64,000 bases of DNA from the NCBI GenBank assembly GCA_963545565.1, contig CAUUJV010000007.1, positions 1 through 64,000 of the forward strand. Direction: 5' to 3'. Each line of letters starts with the position of its first letter. The first letter of the stretch is position 1. The notes under the pieces are model-generated. The model saw only the letters and a list, made by a program, of their open reading frames with translations. It ran no database searches and was not told the DNA's origin. A program made the translations under genes and the position numbers. Origin of the DNA: CAUUJV01 sp963545565 (GTDB taxonomy: Bacteria; Actinomycetota; Actinomycetes; Actinomycetales; Bifidobacteriaceae). This document shows positions 27,901 to 37,438 of the stretch, in pieces.

Positions 27901-29437
27901 TTCCACTGAGCTAGATACTGATCTTGCGGAAACTACTGTGCGTGAACTCATCGGTCGAGCACGCTCAATTATCACGCGCGCACGAGCTTTAGGATACCCT
28001 CAAAACAGTGAAAAAGCTGTTAATGATGCAGTTCAAACATTAAAGTATATTCAGTCTCAAGGCTTTGATTTAGCCAGTCCAGATGAGTGGTCGTTCATTC
28101 CTGAGTATGCAGCAGCTGACCACATGGCAACTGAACGCGCAGCAACTAATCGCATACAGTTTGAACAGAATGATAATCAGCAAACCCCTGTAGTTGTTCG
28201 TCTCTCGCCCTCAAGCGCAGACTCTCTGTGGAGTTGTGCAATCTGCTACATGCTTGAAAATCGTCTTTCCGGGCCGCGAGGAGGCAGCACTGCAACGAGT
28301 TTTGGAACACTTATTCATAAAGTTGCAGAGCTAGCAAGTAAAGAAGGGCTTGACTTACCGTCTCATCGGTTCTCGTCAGAGAGTATTACCACCGAGCAAA
28401 AAGTTGCGGAAATAACTGCTCGAATGCGTGAAATTTATGATGAGATTGCTCAACCTCTTGACAAAGACGCCAACATTGGAGACCAAATATCGGCACTGAA
28501 AAATCAGGAAGATACTGACACCATTCTTCACAATATCGCACATTACTTTGTAGCAAGCAATCAACCGGGGTATGTAGAAAAGTCAAAGTTCAGTAACTTC
28601 ACCATGGGAACCTTGACCAGTGTTGAGCAGGAGAAACATTTCACAGCACGATTCTCCATGGAAGATATTTACTACGCATATAACGCGGTTCCTGAAGAGC
28701 TGCCCGTAACGCGTGAAGAGTTTTGGGACATGATGAGTCTATTTGTTGGCGGTTTTCCAGAGGGGCTAACGTATAACACTATTGTTGAGCTTAGTGGAAC
28801 TATTGACCGCCTTGAGCACCGCGATATGGATGGCTGTGAGACTCTGCGAGTTATCGATTATAAAACAGGTCGCAAGAGACATAACAGTAAAGACAGCATC
28901 AACGATTTACAGCTTGTGTGCTATCAATTAGGGTTAATTTTCGATGAAAAAGCATGTCGAAGTGATGACGACCGTTGTGAGATTTTTAAAAAAATGCCGT
29001 TAATTACTCAGGCAAACCTTTTTGATGTTCGTTTAGACGAGGCACCTGGTAGCACGCATAAAATTGCTGAATTAAATTATCAAAATGCACTTTTTGAGGA
29101 TGGGCATATTTCTACTACCACTCAATTAGGCCGCCCATACTTGAAAAAATGGGAGCTTAGATCCACGCTTGAACTAATCGATGAAGCTCAGCTATTGCAG
29201 TGCACAGGAATGAGTGAAGATACTCGCAAACGTACTCTACGCGAGCGTTCACGCGGTGAGGGCGGCCCCGCAACACAGTGGGCGTTAACCATGATTGCTC
29301 GTATTTTCTATGCTGCAGGAGCACTTAACTCTTCCGTACTGCCTGTGGTGCAGCATCATGATCACTATTGCAACTATAAGAATGGCGTATGCCCGGCATG
29401 TTCGGAACGCATTGAATCTGTGATCGAGGAGGGCTAA
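24998..29437 (+). CDS. adnA: AdnA-like helicase-nuclease subunit (UvrD/RecB family with Fe-S nuclease domain)
   Basis: 1479 residues, longer than mycobacterial AdnA (about 1045). The N-terminal motor has Walker A GPVRSGKTT (36-44). The Walker B/DEXQ box reads VVDDYQD (Asp310-Asp311), with Asp where motors normally have the catalytic Glu. The C-terminal nuclease has the PD-(D/E)XK signature VIDYKTGR (Asp1287) and QL-x-CYQLG. Cysteines at 1080/1083 and at 1458, 1465 and 1468 (HYC...VCPAC) match an AddB/AdnA-type iron-sulfur cluster. With AdnB it would process double-strand DNA ends for homologous repair. A strong ribosome site GAGGAGG precedes the ATG. Three bases separate it from adnB. Motor activity is uncertain given the Asp substitution. 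Confidence 0.88.
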   Translation: MSERYVSVDQAVDMVRETFKSNASGCKEAPSFFVTGPVRSGKTTFATLALLAATESYGSDSAVMLRLNRLLADEVSAFVLHAIKASSQSRPVTTIAALAFRILSAAAQSQGTAQPRLLNGAEQESLLRSVLEKHVEHVAAGDMCPTCELLLEYFSMAKPQKSGVASGSSLKSEEKEEDKGNNEGKDFGQSETSDVLLARRFTPSFIAQLRDMLARMNEIGASHTKESEILGALEATRSNAHMGIGDIAVRRHEVQWELAFELRKEYAVAISTAYPHEFRLDSSRLLVEATKVLNQGVAPEKNIPRVIVVDDYQDMTFAGVALLQELFNKGSQLILVDCDDESVETFRGSYPEFLSLRATAHATDSQTSGLSHGIIAQDLGRFGAQHLELEPQYFAKREKKNKESQNKKSKSESTHQSPLFLDALAARVSLNITTDINDGTVLMNRAGKLPAWIPGISPITNTSQEFANDNSVRVNLYHDASEEMYDVVRQIAHMHITNTEVSYNDMAIIAHDNSTVHAYGQRLRETGIPVRFSSVQKPMSQEPAIGGLFAMIQLARLAQNKGSRAFALIENKGVDYSGAYVKSLFTTYFSSPYARVTLGSKHRMLRLKAVDSLLESMKTLIELAQTGQSSHQLPANLAKIESTWKSYCRRADEAQKQRTQAQESAGIIVDDSLVNPISPSDQLTSSSEQPESVSSNALYLELLINTDDCQQTIFDVLSSISQHTHSADVACFNKLVVNINKLAKKLENKLVADSPEQALWAAWDMCNAADTWQTEALAGADISTLADERLDAVLRLFSYASQSNAFANIDEFIEHVKSMDIVADSLAKKGPIEEAVTLTTPAGSFGKTWDYVWIPAMQQGVWPNLAVRNTMFGADDLTDVMLTGNIFADSRGTEQTHNTRLISVLQSEKKSFLVALSRAAKQITLSAVFSEDLTPSDFLFGYVPELLPRVDDPTKAEFTQTLLQLSGSSTELDTDLAETTVRELIGRARSIITRARALGYPQNSEKAVNDAVQTLKYIQSQGFDLASPDEWSFIPEYAAADHMATERAATNRIQFEQNDNQQTPVVVRLSPSSADSLWSCAICYMLENRLSGPRGGSTATSFGTLIHKVAELASKEGLDLPSHRFSSESITTEQKVAEITARMREIYDEIAQPLDKDANIGDQISALKNQEDTDTILHNIAHYFVASNQPGYVEKSKFSNFTMGTLTSVEQEKHFTARFSMEDIYYAYNAVPEELPVTREEFWDMMSLFVGGFPEGLTYNTIVELSGTIDRLEHRDMDGCETLRVIDYKTGRKRHNSKDSINDLQLVCYQLGLIFDEKACRSDDDRCEIFKKMPLITQANLFDVRLDEAPGSTHKIAELNYQNALFEDGHISTTTQLGRPYLKKWELRSTLELIDEAQLLQCTGMSEDTRKRTLRERSRGEGGPATQWALTMIARIFYAAGALNSSVLPVVQHHDHYCNYKNGVCPACSERIESVIEEG

Positions 29438-29440
29438 ATT

Positions 29441-32400
29441 ATGGGAAATTTCACTCCGACTTCTGAACAGTCTCGTATTATCGATGCTCCGAGCAATAGC
29501 AGCATTCTGGTTGTGGCAGGCGCGGGTTCTGGCAAGACTTTCACCATGACGCAGCGCATTATCGCGCTAATCAACAATGGTGTGCAAGCAGAAAAAATCC
29601 TGGGCCTGACCTTTACCCGCAAAGCAGCAGGCGAGTTGCTTTCCCGCGTTTCCAAAGCAGTTATTGAAAATAAACGCAATGAGCAAGATAAGCAGAGTAG
29701 TTTAGGCTCTCAAATTGACGCCAATTCTATGTTTATGAAGCCTGAAGTGTACACGTATGATGCTTTCTTTCAGAATATAGTGCGCCAGTATGGTCTACTC
29801 GTTGGCTTTGACCCGAACACACAGCCTTTGAGTAATGCGGGTGCAACTCAGCTCGCAACTCAAGTCGTAGAAGATTCTGTGAGTTATCTTCTTTCTAACG
29901 GGCTTAAAGCTTCTGATATTTCCATTGATACTTTCTCAAAGAATGTGCTGGCTCTTTCCTCTGCTATCTCGAATTCTATGATTGGCACCGGTTGCTCAGA
30001 TTTTGTTGAAGCAACCAAAAAGATACAAGAGTGGGATTCTGATTTTATTGTGCATCTGGAGAAAATTGTTACTACAGATTCTTATGGAATTCAGCTTGAT
30101 AAGCTCAGTGATTTGCCGCTCTCTTATGAGAAAAAAGATAATCTCGATGCTGCAAAAAAATTCCTGAAAAAGGATGACCCAAGAGAGCGTGAAAAGAGTT
30201 ATAAAGAATGGGTAAATCGCGATAAGAACCGCAAGCATAAGCTCTCTGCTATTGGGGTTTTGCTTTCGGCCACTAAGAAGCGCAATATTTATGTAGAGCT
30301 TGTGTCTCGGTACTATCAAGCAAAGCAAGAAACCAATTTGGCTGAGTTTTCTGATTTCACCATCGCTGCTTATCAATTAGTTACACGTTTTCCGTGGATT
30401 GGGAGCGAATACCGGCGGCGATTCAGCCACGTTTTTTTAGACGAATATCAAGATACATCTACCACACAGGCAATGGTTCTTGTAGCTCTTTTTCATCCTA
30501 AGCAGAGTTCCTTAGAGCAAGACTTCCCAGAGCAGGAGGCTGCCACAGCAGTTACAGCAGTGGGAGACCCCTACCAGGCGATTTATGCGTGGCGAGGAGC
30601 AAGTCCTGGCGCATTCCGGCTATTCAAAGAAGACTATGACTATGCAGCAGACGCTTTGACTCTTTCACAGACGAGAAGAAATCCTCACATTGTTTTGGAC
30701 GCGGCTAATTTCCTCACAGAGCCTTTGCGCATGAGTGTTCCAGACCCTTTGAATCGTCGAACTAGCGCTGAGGAATCTGAAGTTAGCGTGCCACAGCTTA
30801 CTGGCATTGAAGAGACTGGCACTGGTTCCTTGGGTCTTTTAGGATATGAAACCTTGCCGCAAGAAGTGGATGGAGTGGTGCGCTTTGTGAAGCAAGCACT
30901 TAAACGCTATGCATCTTCTGAAGATAAGACTGACGAAACTCATGTAGCTGTGCTCTTCCGGTCAAAGAAAAATATTCCTACCTATCGCGAAGCGTTGGAA
31001 GAGGCTGGAATCACGTGCGAAACTGTTGGAATTTCTGACTTCATGAATCGTCCTGATGTACTTGATGTTACTGCGCTGTTGAAAGTGCTTGTAGATCACA
31101 GTGATTCTGCAACCTTAATGAGACTTCTTGCGTCTCCACGCTTTGGGCTGTCGCCTTCTGATTTACGTCTTTTTGCACGCTACGCGGATGATCTTAACGA
31201 AATATATCAAATTCATTTTCTTGCAGAGTCTGGAATTCTCAATAATATTGCAGAAAGCGGCATTGAGGAGCTGGAACGGAACCCAAAGAAGCGCAAAGAG
31301 ATTATTCATTCTCATCGGGGGGATGTTCCTCAAGGATTGCCTATTGGTATTTATTTGGTAGATGCTCTTTTGAAAGATAACCTGACTGAGCAACTCACTC
31401 ACACGCGCATCACCGAAATCGGTCAAAAACAGCTTGTCAAGGCTGCTCATGTTGTGCAATCTGTAGAGAGAGTAATCGACCATCCGTTATCTGATGTGAT
31501 TCGTACTGCTGGTGCTGCTTTAGGGCTTGACATTGATACTCAGCTTGCACACACGTTGGCTTCAGCGCGCAATCCTCATGAAACAGTGCGCACACAAAGC
31601 TGCATCGACACGTTGATTTCATTGAGTCAATCGTATATTTCTGAGTTGCAAGAGCAGCTTACTCCTACAATTAGTGGATTTATGGCATGGCTGAGCAAAG
31701 CATCAGATGATGCCAGTGACCCCATTGTGATAGCAGATTCGCACGCGCAAGTCATTTTGATGACGATTCACCAAGCAAAAGGCTTGGAATGGGATGCTGT
31801 TGCGATTGTAGGAATGAGCAGAAAAGGGTTCCCATCTACGAGGGAAACTCAATTCTTGGCAAAGCCATCTGAGGATTTGTCTGTGAATCCTCAAAAATCT
31901 CCTCAGTACTTCGCAGAATCGAGCACATGGTTGGAAGATTCTTGCGCTGTCCCAGCACCTTTGCGTGTAGACAGTCAAATCTTGCCCAAGTTTCCTCATA
32001 CGGGCAATCTTGATATTTTGCAAACTATAGATGACGTTGAAATCGAGGTGCTAGATTGGCTTGTCACCATTGACGATGAACCTCGTGCACGTGATTTTCT
32101 GAGCCAGCATAGTGAGTATGGTCAACGTCTTTTTGCTGACGAGCGGCGGCTGGCATACGTTGCATTGACTCGTGCGAAGCATGAAGCGTTATTGACATTT
32201 AGTGTTCAGCAGAAAGAAGACAATGCTGCTTCTGCTAGTTCAACAAATACCTCAACTACTTCAAATGCATCATCGAAGGCTACCGTTTTTAAGCCTGTTC
32301 GTTTTTCTCGTGACGATAATGAAAACATAAAAGAGGTGGATGTCGACAAAGATGCTTCATTCTTCTGGCAAGAACTGTATCAGCATTATCTTTCTGGCGG

Positions 32401-33544
32401 TTCAATTGCGCGGGCTTCTGCGCAAAGGCTGAGTGTTTCTGTGAGCTTAGATAATTCTTCTCCTGATGCACCTCACTTCATTGCTCCTGTGGGATTCTTC
32501 ATTGGGGAGAATGCGGATGACTTGCTGCATGATGTTGTGGAGCAAGCATTAGTGGATGCTAGGGATTCTCTCATAGTTAGCGAAAACGAGAACACTGTGT
32601 GGCCTAAGGATTTGAAATACAATATCGGAACTATTTTGCGAGATTCAGCAGATGCCGTGCGAAATGCTGAAAGCAAATATGACGATTTCAGCGATGCCAA
32701 AACTCCTCTGCTTGAGCGTGCTCATAAAGTTATCGAGAATTTACACTCACAGCCAAAGAATGGGTCTTACAATTCTGAATCTATTGATACTCGTAATGAA
32801 CTGATTGCTAAGGCTGCGAGAATCCTTGATTCCAGTATGAACAGCGTAACTGCTATGCAAAGTCGCATCACTTTAGCTTCGAAAGCTTCGGAAGGTTCGG
32901 TCAAAGGTTCGGCCGAAAATTCAGCTAAAGATTCATCAGATGCTAGCTTTGCGATTGCTCGCAGCGTGCTTCGCCCAATCCCTCAAGTAGCTTCGTTGCA
33001 AGCTCAGAAAGGGACTATTTTCCATGCATGGGCTGAGGAGTACCTTGGGATTGACGAATTTTCTGTTCGCAATCCTGATATCTCAGATGATGATCCACAA
33101 GATTTGCGTGAGTGGAAAAAGCGGCTAATGGAATCGCAGTGGGCGCAGAAGTATCGTGTATATTCGGTTGAACAGCCTATTGTGGTAGATCTTTGGGGTC
33201 GTATTATCAAGGGTAAGCTCGATGCAATCTTTGAGGGAAGTCTTGCCAATCCTCAGAACGTAGATTGCTTAACAATTGTTGATTGGAAAACTGGGCGTCG
33301 CCCGCAAAATAAAGATGAAGAGGCTGCAAAACTTATTCAATTAGATGTTTACCGTTTACTACTTTCAGAGTTTCTTGGCAGGCCAATCGAATCAATTGAT
33401 GCAGCTCTCTATTATGTGAGTGAGGAAAATGAATCTCGCAGGCTTATTCCTGCAGAGCCAAAGTCTCGTCACGATATTGAAGAAGAATTGAGCGCTGCTT
33501 TTGAGAAGAATTCATCTGTAGCATTTGGAGATGATAACGAATAA
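29441..33544 (+). CDS. adnB: AdnB-like ATP-dependent helicase-nuclease (UvrD/RecB family)
   Basis: 1367 residues. The SF1A motor is intact: Q-motif region FTPTSEQSRIIDA, Walker A AGAGSGKT (26-33), LTFTRKAAGEL, VFLDEYQDT (Asp334-Glu335), AVGDPYQAIYAWRGA, an extended motif V/VI region (MTIHQAKGLEWDAV; YVALTRAKHEALL). The C-terminal nuclease has GTIFHAWAEEYL, KGKLDAIFEG, VDWKTGRRP (Asp1281, Lys1283) and QLDVYRLLL. It is the lead motor of the AdnAB end-resection machine, which replaces RecBCD/AddAB in actinobacteria. Starts three bases after adnA with GGAGGG upstream; its stop overlaps the next gene (TAATG). Longer than the mycobacterial protein by about 270 residues. Confidence 0.9.
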   Translation: MGNFTPTSEQSRIIDAPSNSSILVVAGAGSGKTFTMTQRIIALINNGVQAEKILGLTFTRKAAGELLSRVSKAVIENKRNEQDKQSSLGSQIDANSMFMKPEVYTYDAFFQNIVRQYGLLVGFDPNTQPLSNAGATQLATQVVEDSVSYLLSNGLKASDISIDTFSKNVLALSSAISNSMIGTGCSDFVEATKKIQEWDSDFIVHLEKIVTTDSYGIQLDKLSDLPLSYEKKDNLDAAKKFLKKDDPREREKSYKEWVNRDKNRKHKLSAIGVLLSATKKRNIYVELVSRYYQAKQETNLAEFSDFTIAAYQLVTRFPWIGSEYRRRFSHVFLDEYQDTSTTQAMVLVALFHPKQSSLEQDFPEQEAATAVTAVGDPYQAIYAWRGASPGAFRLFKEDYDYAADALTLSQTRRNPHIVLDAANFLTEPLRMSVPDPLNRRTSAEESEVSVPQLTGIEETGTGSLGLLGYETLPQEVDGVVRFVKQALKRYASSEDKTDETHVAVLFRSKKNIPTYREALEEAGITCETVGISDFMNRPDVLDVTALLKVLVDHSDSATLMRLLASPRFGLSPSDLRLFARYADDLNEIYQIHFLAESGILNNIAESGIEELERNPKKRKEIIHSHRGDVPQGLPIGIYLVDALLKDNLTEQLTHTRITEIGQKQLVKAAHVVQSVERVIDHPLSDVIRTAGAALGLDIDTQLAHTLASARNPHETVRTQSCIDTLISLSQSYISELQEQLTPTISGFMAWLSKASDDASDPIVIADSHAQVILMTIHQAKGLEWDAVAIVGMSRKGFPSTRETQFLAKPSEDLSVNPQKSPQYFAESSTWLEDSCAVPAPLRVDSQILPKFPHTGNLDILQTIDDVEIEVLDWLVTIDDEPRARDFLSQHSEYGQRLFADERRLAYVALTRAKHEALLTFSVQQKEDNAASASSTNTSTTSNASSKATVFKPVRFSRDDNENIKEVDVDKDASFFWQELYQHYLSGGSIARASAQRLSVSVSLDNSSPDAPHFIAPVGFFIGENADDLLHDVVEQALVDARDSLIVSENENTVWPKDLKYNIGTILRDSADAVRNAESKYDDFSDAKTPLLERAHKVIENLHSQPKNGSYNSESIDTRNELIAKAARILDSSMNSVTAMQSRITLASKASEGSVKGSAENSAKDSSDASFAIARSVLRPIPQVASLQAQKGTIFHAWAEEYLGIDEFSVRNPDISDDDPQDLREWKKRLMESQWAQKYRVYSVEQPIVVDLWGRIIKGKLDAIFEGSLANPQNVDCLTIVDWKTGRRPQNKDEEAAKLIQLDVYRLLLSEFLGRPIESIDAALYYVSEENESRRLIPAEPKSRHDIEEELSAAFEKNSSVAFGDDNE

Positions 33545-34197
33545 TGACAATGACAGCGATAATGACTAACGACGTAATTCTTCGCCCGACAATTGAAGAA
33601 GACATTGATGTGCTTGCTGAGATTGTGCAGAATACTTGGCATTCAGAGGATTCAGCACATCACACAACAGCTGAATTAAGATTTGGCGCTCAATACGATG
33701 TGCTGTGGTATTTATGTCGAGCCAATATTTCTTTGACTGCTGAACTCCACGGAAATCCGGTGGGCGTAGTCATGCTTGAAATTTTTAAGGAAAGTCAGCT
33801 CGCCCTTGCTAATGCTGACAAAATTTTTGAATCAATAGAAAATAAAGCCTCTCAAACTCCGTCTGGCCGCAAACTTGCACAAGAAACCCAACGAGATGCA
33901 CAAGATACTGACGCGCTTGCAGCCCAGGCCAAAGAGCAGACTCAAGCAGAAATTGAGCTTTTCATAGTAAACGCACAAACTCGTGGGAATGGAGTGGGAG
34001 CAAAACTTTTTAACCAAGCGAAAAAACTTATGAGTGAGCGTGGTGTTGAGAAGTATTATCTCTACACTGATTCGGAATGCGATTGGCAGTATTACGAGCA
34101 CAATGGTCTTACAAGAGTTGCCGAAAATCTCGATGCTGTGGGCATTATGGGAGAACCGCTTGAGAAGTATATTTACGTGGGGCACACCCACCAGTAG
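33544..34197 (+). CDS. GNAT-family N-acetyltransferase
   Basis: 217 residues with the GNAT fold: N-terminal VILRPTIEEDIDVLAEIV, and the acetyl-CoA-binding motif A around RGNGVGAKLFNQAKKLM (about 147-163). A charged Gln/Ala-rich helix (about 100-135) is inserted before motif A. The substrate cannot be told. It is coupled to adnB by a one-base stop/start overlap; further ATG codons at 33550 and 33562 are alternative starts. Because of the coupling it belongs to the adnAB operon, although no functional link is known. Confidence 0.8.
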   Translation: MTMTAIMTNDVILRPTIEEDIDVLAEIVQNTWHSEDSAHHTTAELRFGAQYDVLWYLCRANISLTAELHGNPVGVVMLEIFKESQLALANADKIFESIENKASQTPSGRKLAQETQRDAQDTDALAAQAKEQTQAEIELFIVNAQTRGNGVGAKLFNQAKKLMSERGVEKYYLYTDSECDWQYYEHNGLTRVAENLDAVGIMGEPLEKYIYVGHTHQ

Positions 34198-34277
34198 ACT
34201 CGCTAGGAGCTCACAGAACAGTACAGAGTTACAAAGCAATTACTTACGTTTTACGTGTGGATACAGGGAGAAAGCAG

Positions 34278-35600
34278 ATGGCATCCACGCCTAACCCATA
34301 CATCAGGATTTTCAAGCTTCCCGGAGCTGCAGCATTTTCGCTAAGTGCGGCTCTTACAAGACTTCCCATGTCTGTTATTGGCTTAAGCATGGTGTTAGCT
34401 TTGAATTCCATTTATAACAATTGGACAACCGCAGGAACAATGAGCGCCGTCTATGTGATGAGCTGTGCCGTTGTAACGCCTATTTATGCGAGACTTTTTG
34501 ACAGGTATGGGCAGAAAAAGGTTGGGCGCATCGCGATTATCGCACAGTTCGTTGCGCTCGCAGTCTTTGCAATCGCTGCATTCTCTCGTGTTCCCCTTGC
34601 TCTGCTTTTTGCTCTTGCAGTACTTGTTGGTATTACGCAGTTTTCTGTTGGCGCGCTCGTACGCACTCGCTGGGCGTGGACTGTTTCAGATAGTGGTTTG
34701 AGCTCAGCAGAGAATGAAACACTTTTGAACACTGCGTATGCTTTCGAATCTGCCGTCGATGAGTCGATTTTTGTAATTGGTCCGATTGTTGCGGCTGCTC
34801 TTTCCACGGGAATCAATCCTGTCGCGCCATTCGTTTTATGTATGATTGCGTGCGGCTTAGGTGGCGTAGTTTTCTTCAATCTTCCCAGTGCGTCGCATAG
34901 CGTTTTGGGCTCTATTGAGGTTGTGTCTGTTGAAAACGGTGCTACTGAAAATAGTACTGAAAAAATAGATATGGCGACTAGTTCACTGGATAACTCGCCA
35001 CTTCAAACTTCGCGTTCAAATAAGGCCACAGCTCTTGCATATCCAGGCATTGCCAATTTATGCCTTGTTTTCATCTTCTTTAATATGAGCTTCTCCGGCT
35101 TCGATGTCGCCATGACTTCTTTGACGAAGGCACTCGGAATGCAAAGTGTTTTGGGCATAATTCTTGCTCTTATTGCAGTAGGATCTATGATCGGCGCACT
35201 CATATATGGTTCCATTAAGGTCACGGGGAATCCTTGGATTCGCTTATTTATTTTCATCGCAGTGGTGACGAGCGGGTTTGCAATCATTGCTCATTCCGGG
35301 AATAACTTTATTTTTATTGGCATCATTGAAGTTATTGCAGGGTTTACTGTTGCTCCAACCTTTGCAACCGGGAATTTGATGGTTAAGGAAACGGTTCCTG
35401 CACATTCATTAACTGAGGGGCTCTCATGGCTTAGCACGGCGGGAACAATGGGTGCTTCACTGGGCTCAGCAGTAGTCGGCATTATTATCGATGCATATGG
35501 CCCCCACGGTGGATTAGATGCATTGTGCATATTTACTGCAATAACGTTGCCATTGATTATTATTGGATATATTCGTTCTCGTATGTTGAGCCGTAAATAG
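34278..35600 (+). CDS. Major facilitator superfamily permease
   Basis: 440-residue transporter with about 12 hydrophobic segments and a central loop (about residues 215-260) rich in Ser/Asn/Glu. Motif A-like DRYGQKKVGR lies after the second helix. The ATG at 34278 is preferred to a GTG at 34257 because AGGGAG precedes it by 8 bases. It resembles efflux-type MFS proteins of actinobacteria; the substrate is unknown. It stands 80 bases after the acetyltransferase and 40 bases before dapB, all on the same strand. Confidence 0.82.
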   Translation: MASTPNPYIRIFKLPGAAAFSLSAALTRLPMSVIGLSMVLALNSIYNNWTTAGTMSAVYVMSCAVVTPIYARLFDRYGQKKVGRIAIIAQFVALAVFAIAAFSRVPLALLFALAVLVGITQFSVGALVRTRWAWTVSDSGLSSAENETLLNTAYAFESAVDESIFVIGPIVAAALSTGINPVAPFVLCMIACGLGGVVFFNLPSASHSVLGSIEVVSVENGATENSTEKIDMATSSLDNSPLQTSRSNKATALAYPGIANLCLVFIFFNMSFSGFDVAMTSLTKALGMQSVLGIILALIAVGSMIGALIYGSIKVTGNPWIRLFIFIAVVTSGFAIIAHSGNNFIFIGIIEVIAGFTVAPTFATGNLMVKETVPAHSLTEGLSWLSTAGTMGASLGSAVVGIIIDAYGPHGGLDALCIFTAITLPLIIIGYIRSRMLSRK

Positions 35601-35640
35601 AAGTAGAAATAGAAAATAGAAAAAGAAGGAAGTTTTTGCT

Positions 35641-36381
35641 GTGAGAGTTTCTGTTACTGGTGCACAAGGCCGAATGGGTTCCCACGTTGTTGATGCTGTG
35701 AATGCTGCTGCAGATATGGAACTGGCTCTTGCATTGGATGCTGGCGACGATTTGACTGCTATCACTCCTGAAAATACTGACGTTGTGGTGGAGTTTACTG
35801 TTCCATCTGCCGCCCTGAATAATGTTCTAACTGTTATCAATAATGATGTCAACGTGGTGATTGGCACAACAGGTTGGACGGATGACAAGCTTGGCGCGAT
35901 TCGTGCGGCACTTGCTGAGCATCCAACAGTGAGCGCCTTTATTGCCCCTAATTTTGCTATCTCAACTGTGCTTGCTGAATATTTCTCTACGCTGGCAGCA
36001 AAGTACTTTGAATCTGTTGAAATCATTGAGCTGCATCATCCTGATAAGGTAGATGCACCTTCTGGCACAGCCCTGCATACTGCAGCTGCTATTGATGCGG
36101 CGCGCAAGGCTGCGGGGGTTGCTGCAAGCCCAGATGCTACTCAGACTGATGGTGGGTCTCGCGGTCAAGTTGTGAATGATATTCATGTGCATGCGGTGCG
36201 TTTGCGTGGTCTCAACGCTCATGAAGAAGTGCTTTTCGGCAATGCAGGGGAGCAGTTGAGTATCCGTGCAGATTCCTTTGACAGGGTCTCGTTCATGCCT
36301 GGTGTTTTGTTGGCTATTCGCCATGCTGGGCAAAATCCTGGCTTAGAAATTGGTTTGGATAAGTACCTAGATTTGAACTAA
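35641..36381 (+). CDS. dapB: 4-hydroxy-tetrahydrodipicolinate reductase DapB
   Basis: 246 residues. NAD(P)H-binding loop GAQGRMG (7-13), a GTTGW region, the catalytic EIIELHHPDKVDAPSGTAL block, and a C-terminal GEQLSIRADSFDR segment. Reduces the DapA product in the diaminopimelate/lysine branch needed for lysine and cell wall precursor synthesis. The start is GTG at 35641 after GAAGGAAG. dapA follows 89 bases on. Confidence 0.96.
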   Translation: MRVSVTGAQGRMGSHVVDAVNAAADMELALALDAGDDLTAITPENTDVVVEFTVPSAALNNVLTVINNDVNVVIGTTGWTDDKLGAIRAALAEHPTVSAFIAPNFAISTVLAEYFSTLAAKYFESVEIIELHHPDKVDAPSGTALHTAAAIDAARKAAGVAASPDATQTDGGSRGQVVNDIHVHAVRLRGLNAHEEVLFGNAGEQLSIRADSFDRVSFMPGVLLAIRHAGQNPGLEIGLDKYLDLN

Positions 36382-36470
36382 ATTTCATGATGTGAGCTGT
36401 TTTGGAACATTCATTCTCGTTCTGAAAAAAATCTAGGCAAAGCGTCCTACCTCACGTCTATTTTTGAAGT

Positions 36471-37376
36471 ATGACTGCTGACATTCATTTGCTTGATCCT
36501 GCACCTTTTGGTCGTGTAATTCCTGCCATGGTTACTCCTATGAAGGAAAATGGTGACATCGATTACGATGCTGCTCAGAATCTTGCTAAACACCTTGTTG
36601 CAGACGGTGCGGATGGAATTCTTCTCAATGGAACAACTGGTGAATCACCAGTAACTCATATGGAGGAGAAAATTGACATAGTACGTGCTGTGCGCGAGGT
36701 TGTGGATGTTCCTCTTATTTCTGGTGCTGGTTCCAATGACACCGCTCACACTGTGCGAATGGTTGAACGAATCCAAGAAGCTGGTGCAGATGCTTTGCTC
36801 ATTGTGGCACCTTACTATTCCCGTCCTTCACAAGAGGGTATTTATCAGCATTACAAGGCTGTTGATTCAGTCACTGAAAATCCGCTGATTGTTTACGATG
36901 TGCCTGGCCGTACTGGCGTACGCATCGCAACTGAAACTTATGACCGCCTAGCTAAGCTCAATCACGTTGTTGCCGTTAAGGATGCAACGGGCGATTTGGG
37001 CAAAGCTCAGGTGCGCCACACTCGTACTGGTCTTACATGGTATTCCGGTGATGACGGTATTTATTTGCCGTTTATGTCTATTGGTGCTGTTGGCATTATT
37101 TCCGTTATCGCACATGCTGCTTCGGGCCCTTTGCACGATATGACCGCTGCATTTGATCGCGGTGATATTCATGAAGCACAGCGCATTGCTACGCGGCTTG
37201 ACCCACTCGTTCACGCATTGAACGGTGATGGATTCCAAGGTGTTATGGCAAAGGCTGCTGCACAAGTCAAGGGATATATTCCTTGTAGCACTATGCGTTT
37301 ACCAAATGTTGGACCAACTGACGAGCAACTGAAAAAAGCTGAAGAAGGTATGCGCGCAGCTGGAGTTCTTGATTAA
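36471..37376 (+). CDS. dapA: 4-hydroxy-tetrahydrodipicolinate synthase DapA
   Basis: 301-residue TIM-barrel aldolase that condenses pyruvate with aspartate semialdehyde. The signature LLNGTTGESPV, Tyr142 in VYDVPGRTG and the Schiff-base lysine in AVKDATGD (Lys170) are all present. Complete. The next gene, RNase J, starts 62 bases downstream; the dapB-dapA-RNase J order is typical of actinobacteria. The ribosome site is weak (TTTTTGAAGT just before the ATG). Confidence 0.96.
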   Translation: MTADIHLLDPAPFGRVIPAMVTPMKENGDIDYDAAQNLAKHLVADGADGILLNGTTGESPVTHMEEKIDIVRAVREVVDVPLISGAGSNDTAHTVRMVERIQEAGADALLIVAPYYSRPSQEGIYQHYKAVDSVTENPLIVYDVPGRTGVRIATETYDRLAKLNHVVAVKDATGDLGKAQVRHTRTGLTWYSGDDGIYLPFMSIGAVGIISVIAHAASGPLHDMTAAFDRGDIHEAQRIATRLDPLVHALNGDGFQGVMAKAAAQVKGYIPCSTMRLPNVGPTDEQLKKAEEGMRAAGVLD

Positions 37377-37438
37377 GTCGCACTGAGCGCGTACATAATT
37401 ATGCCGCTATTTGCGGCTTCAATGAAAAGAAAAGAAAA

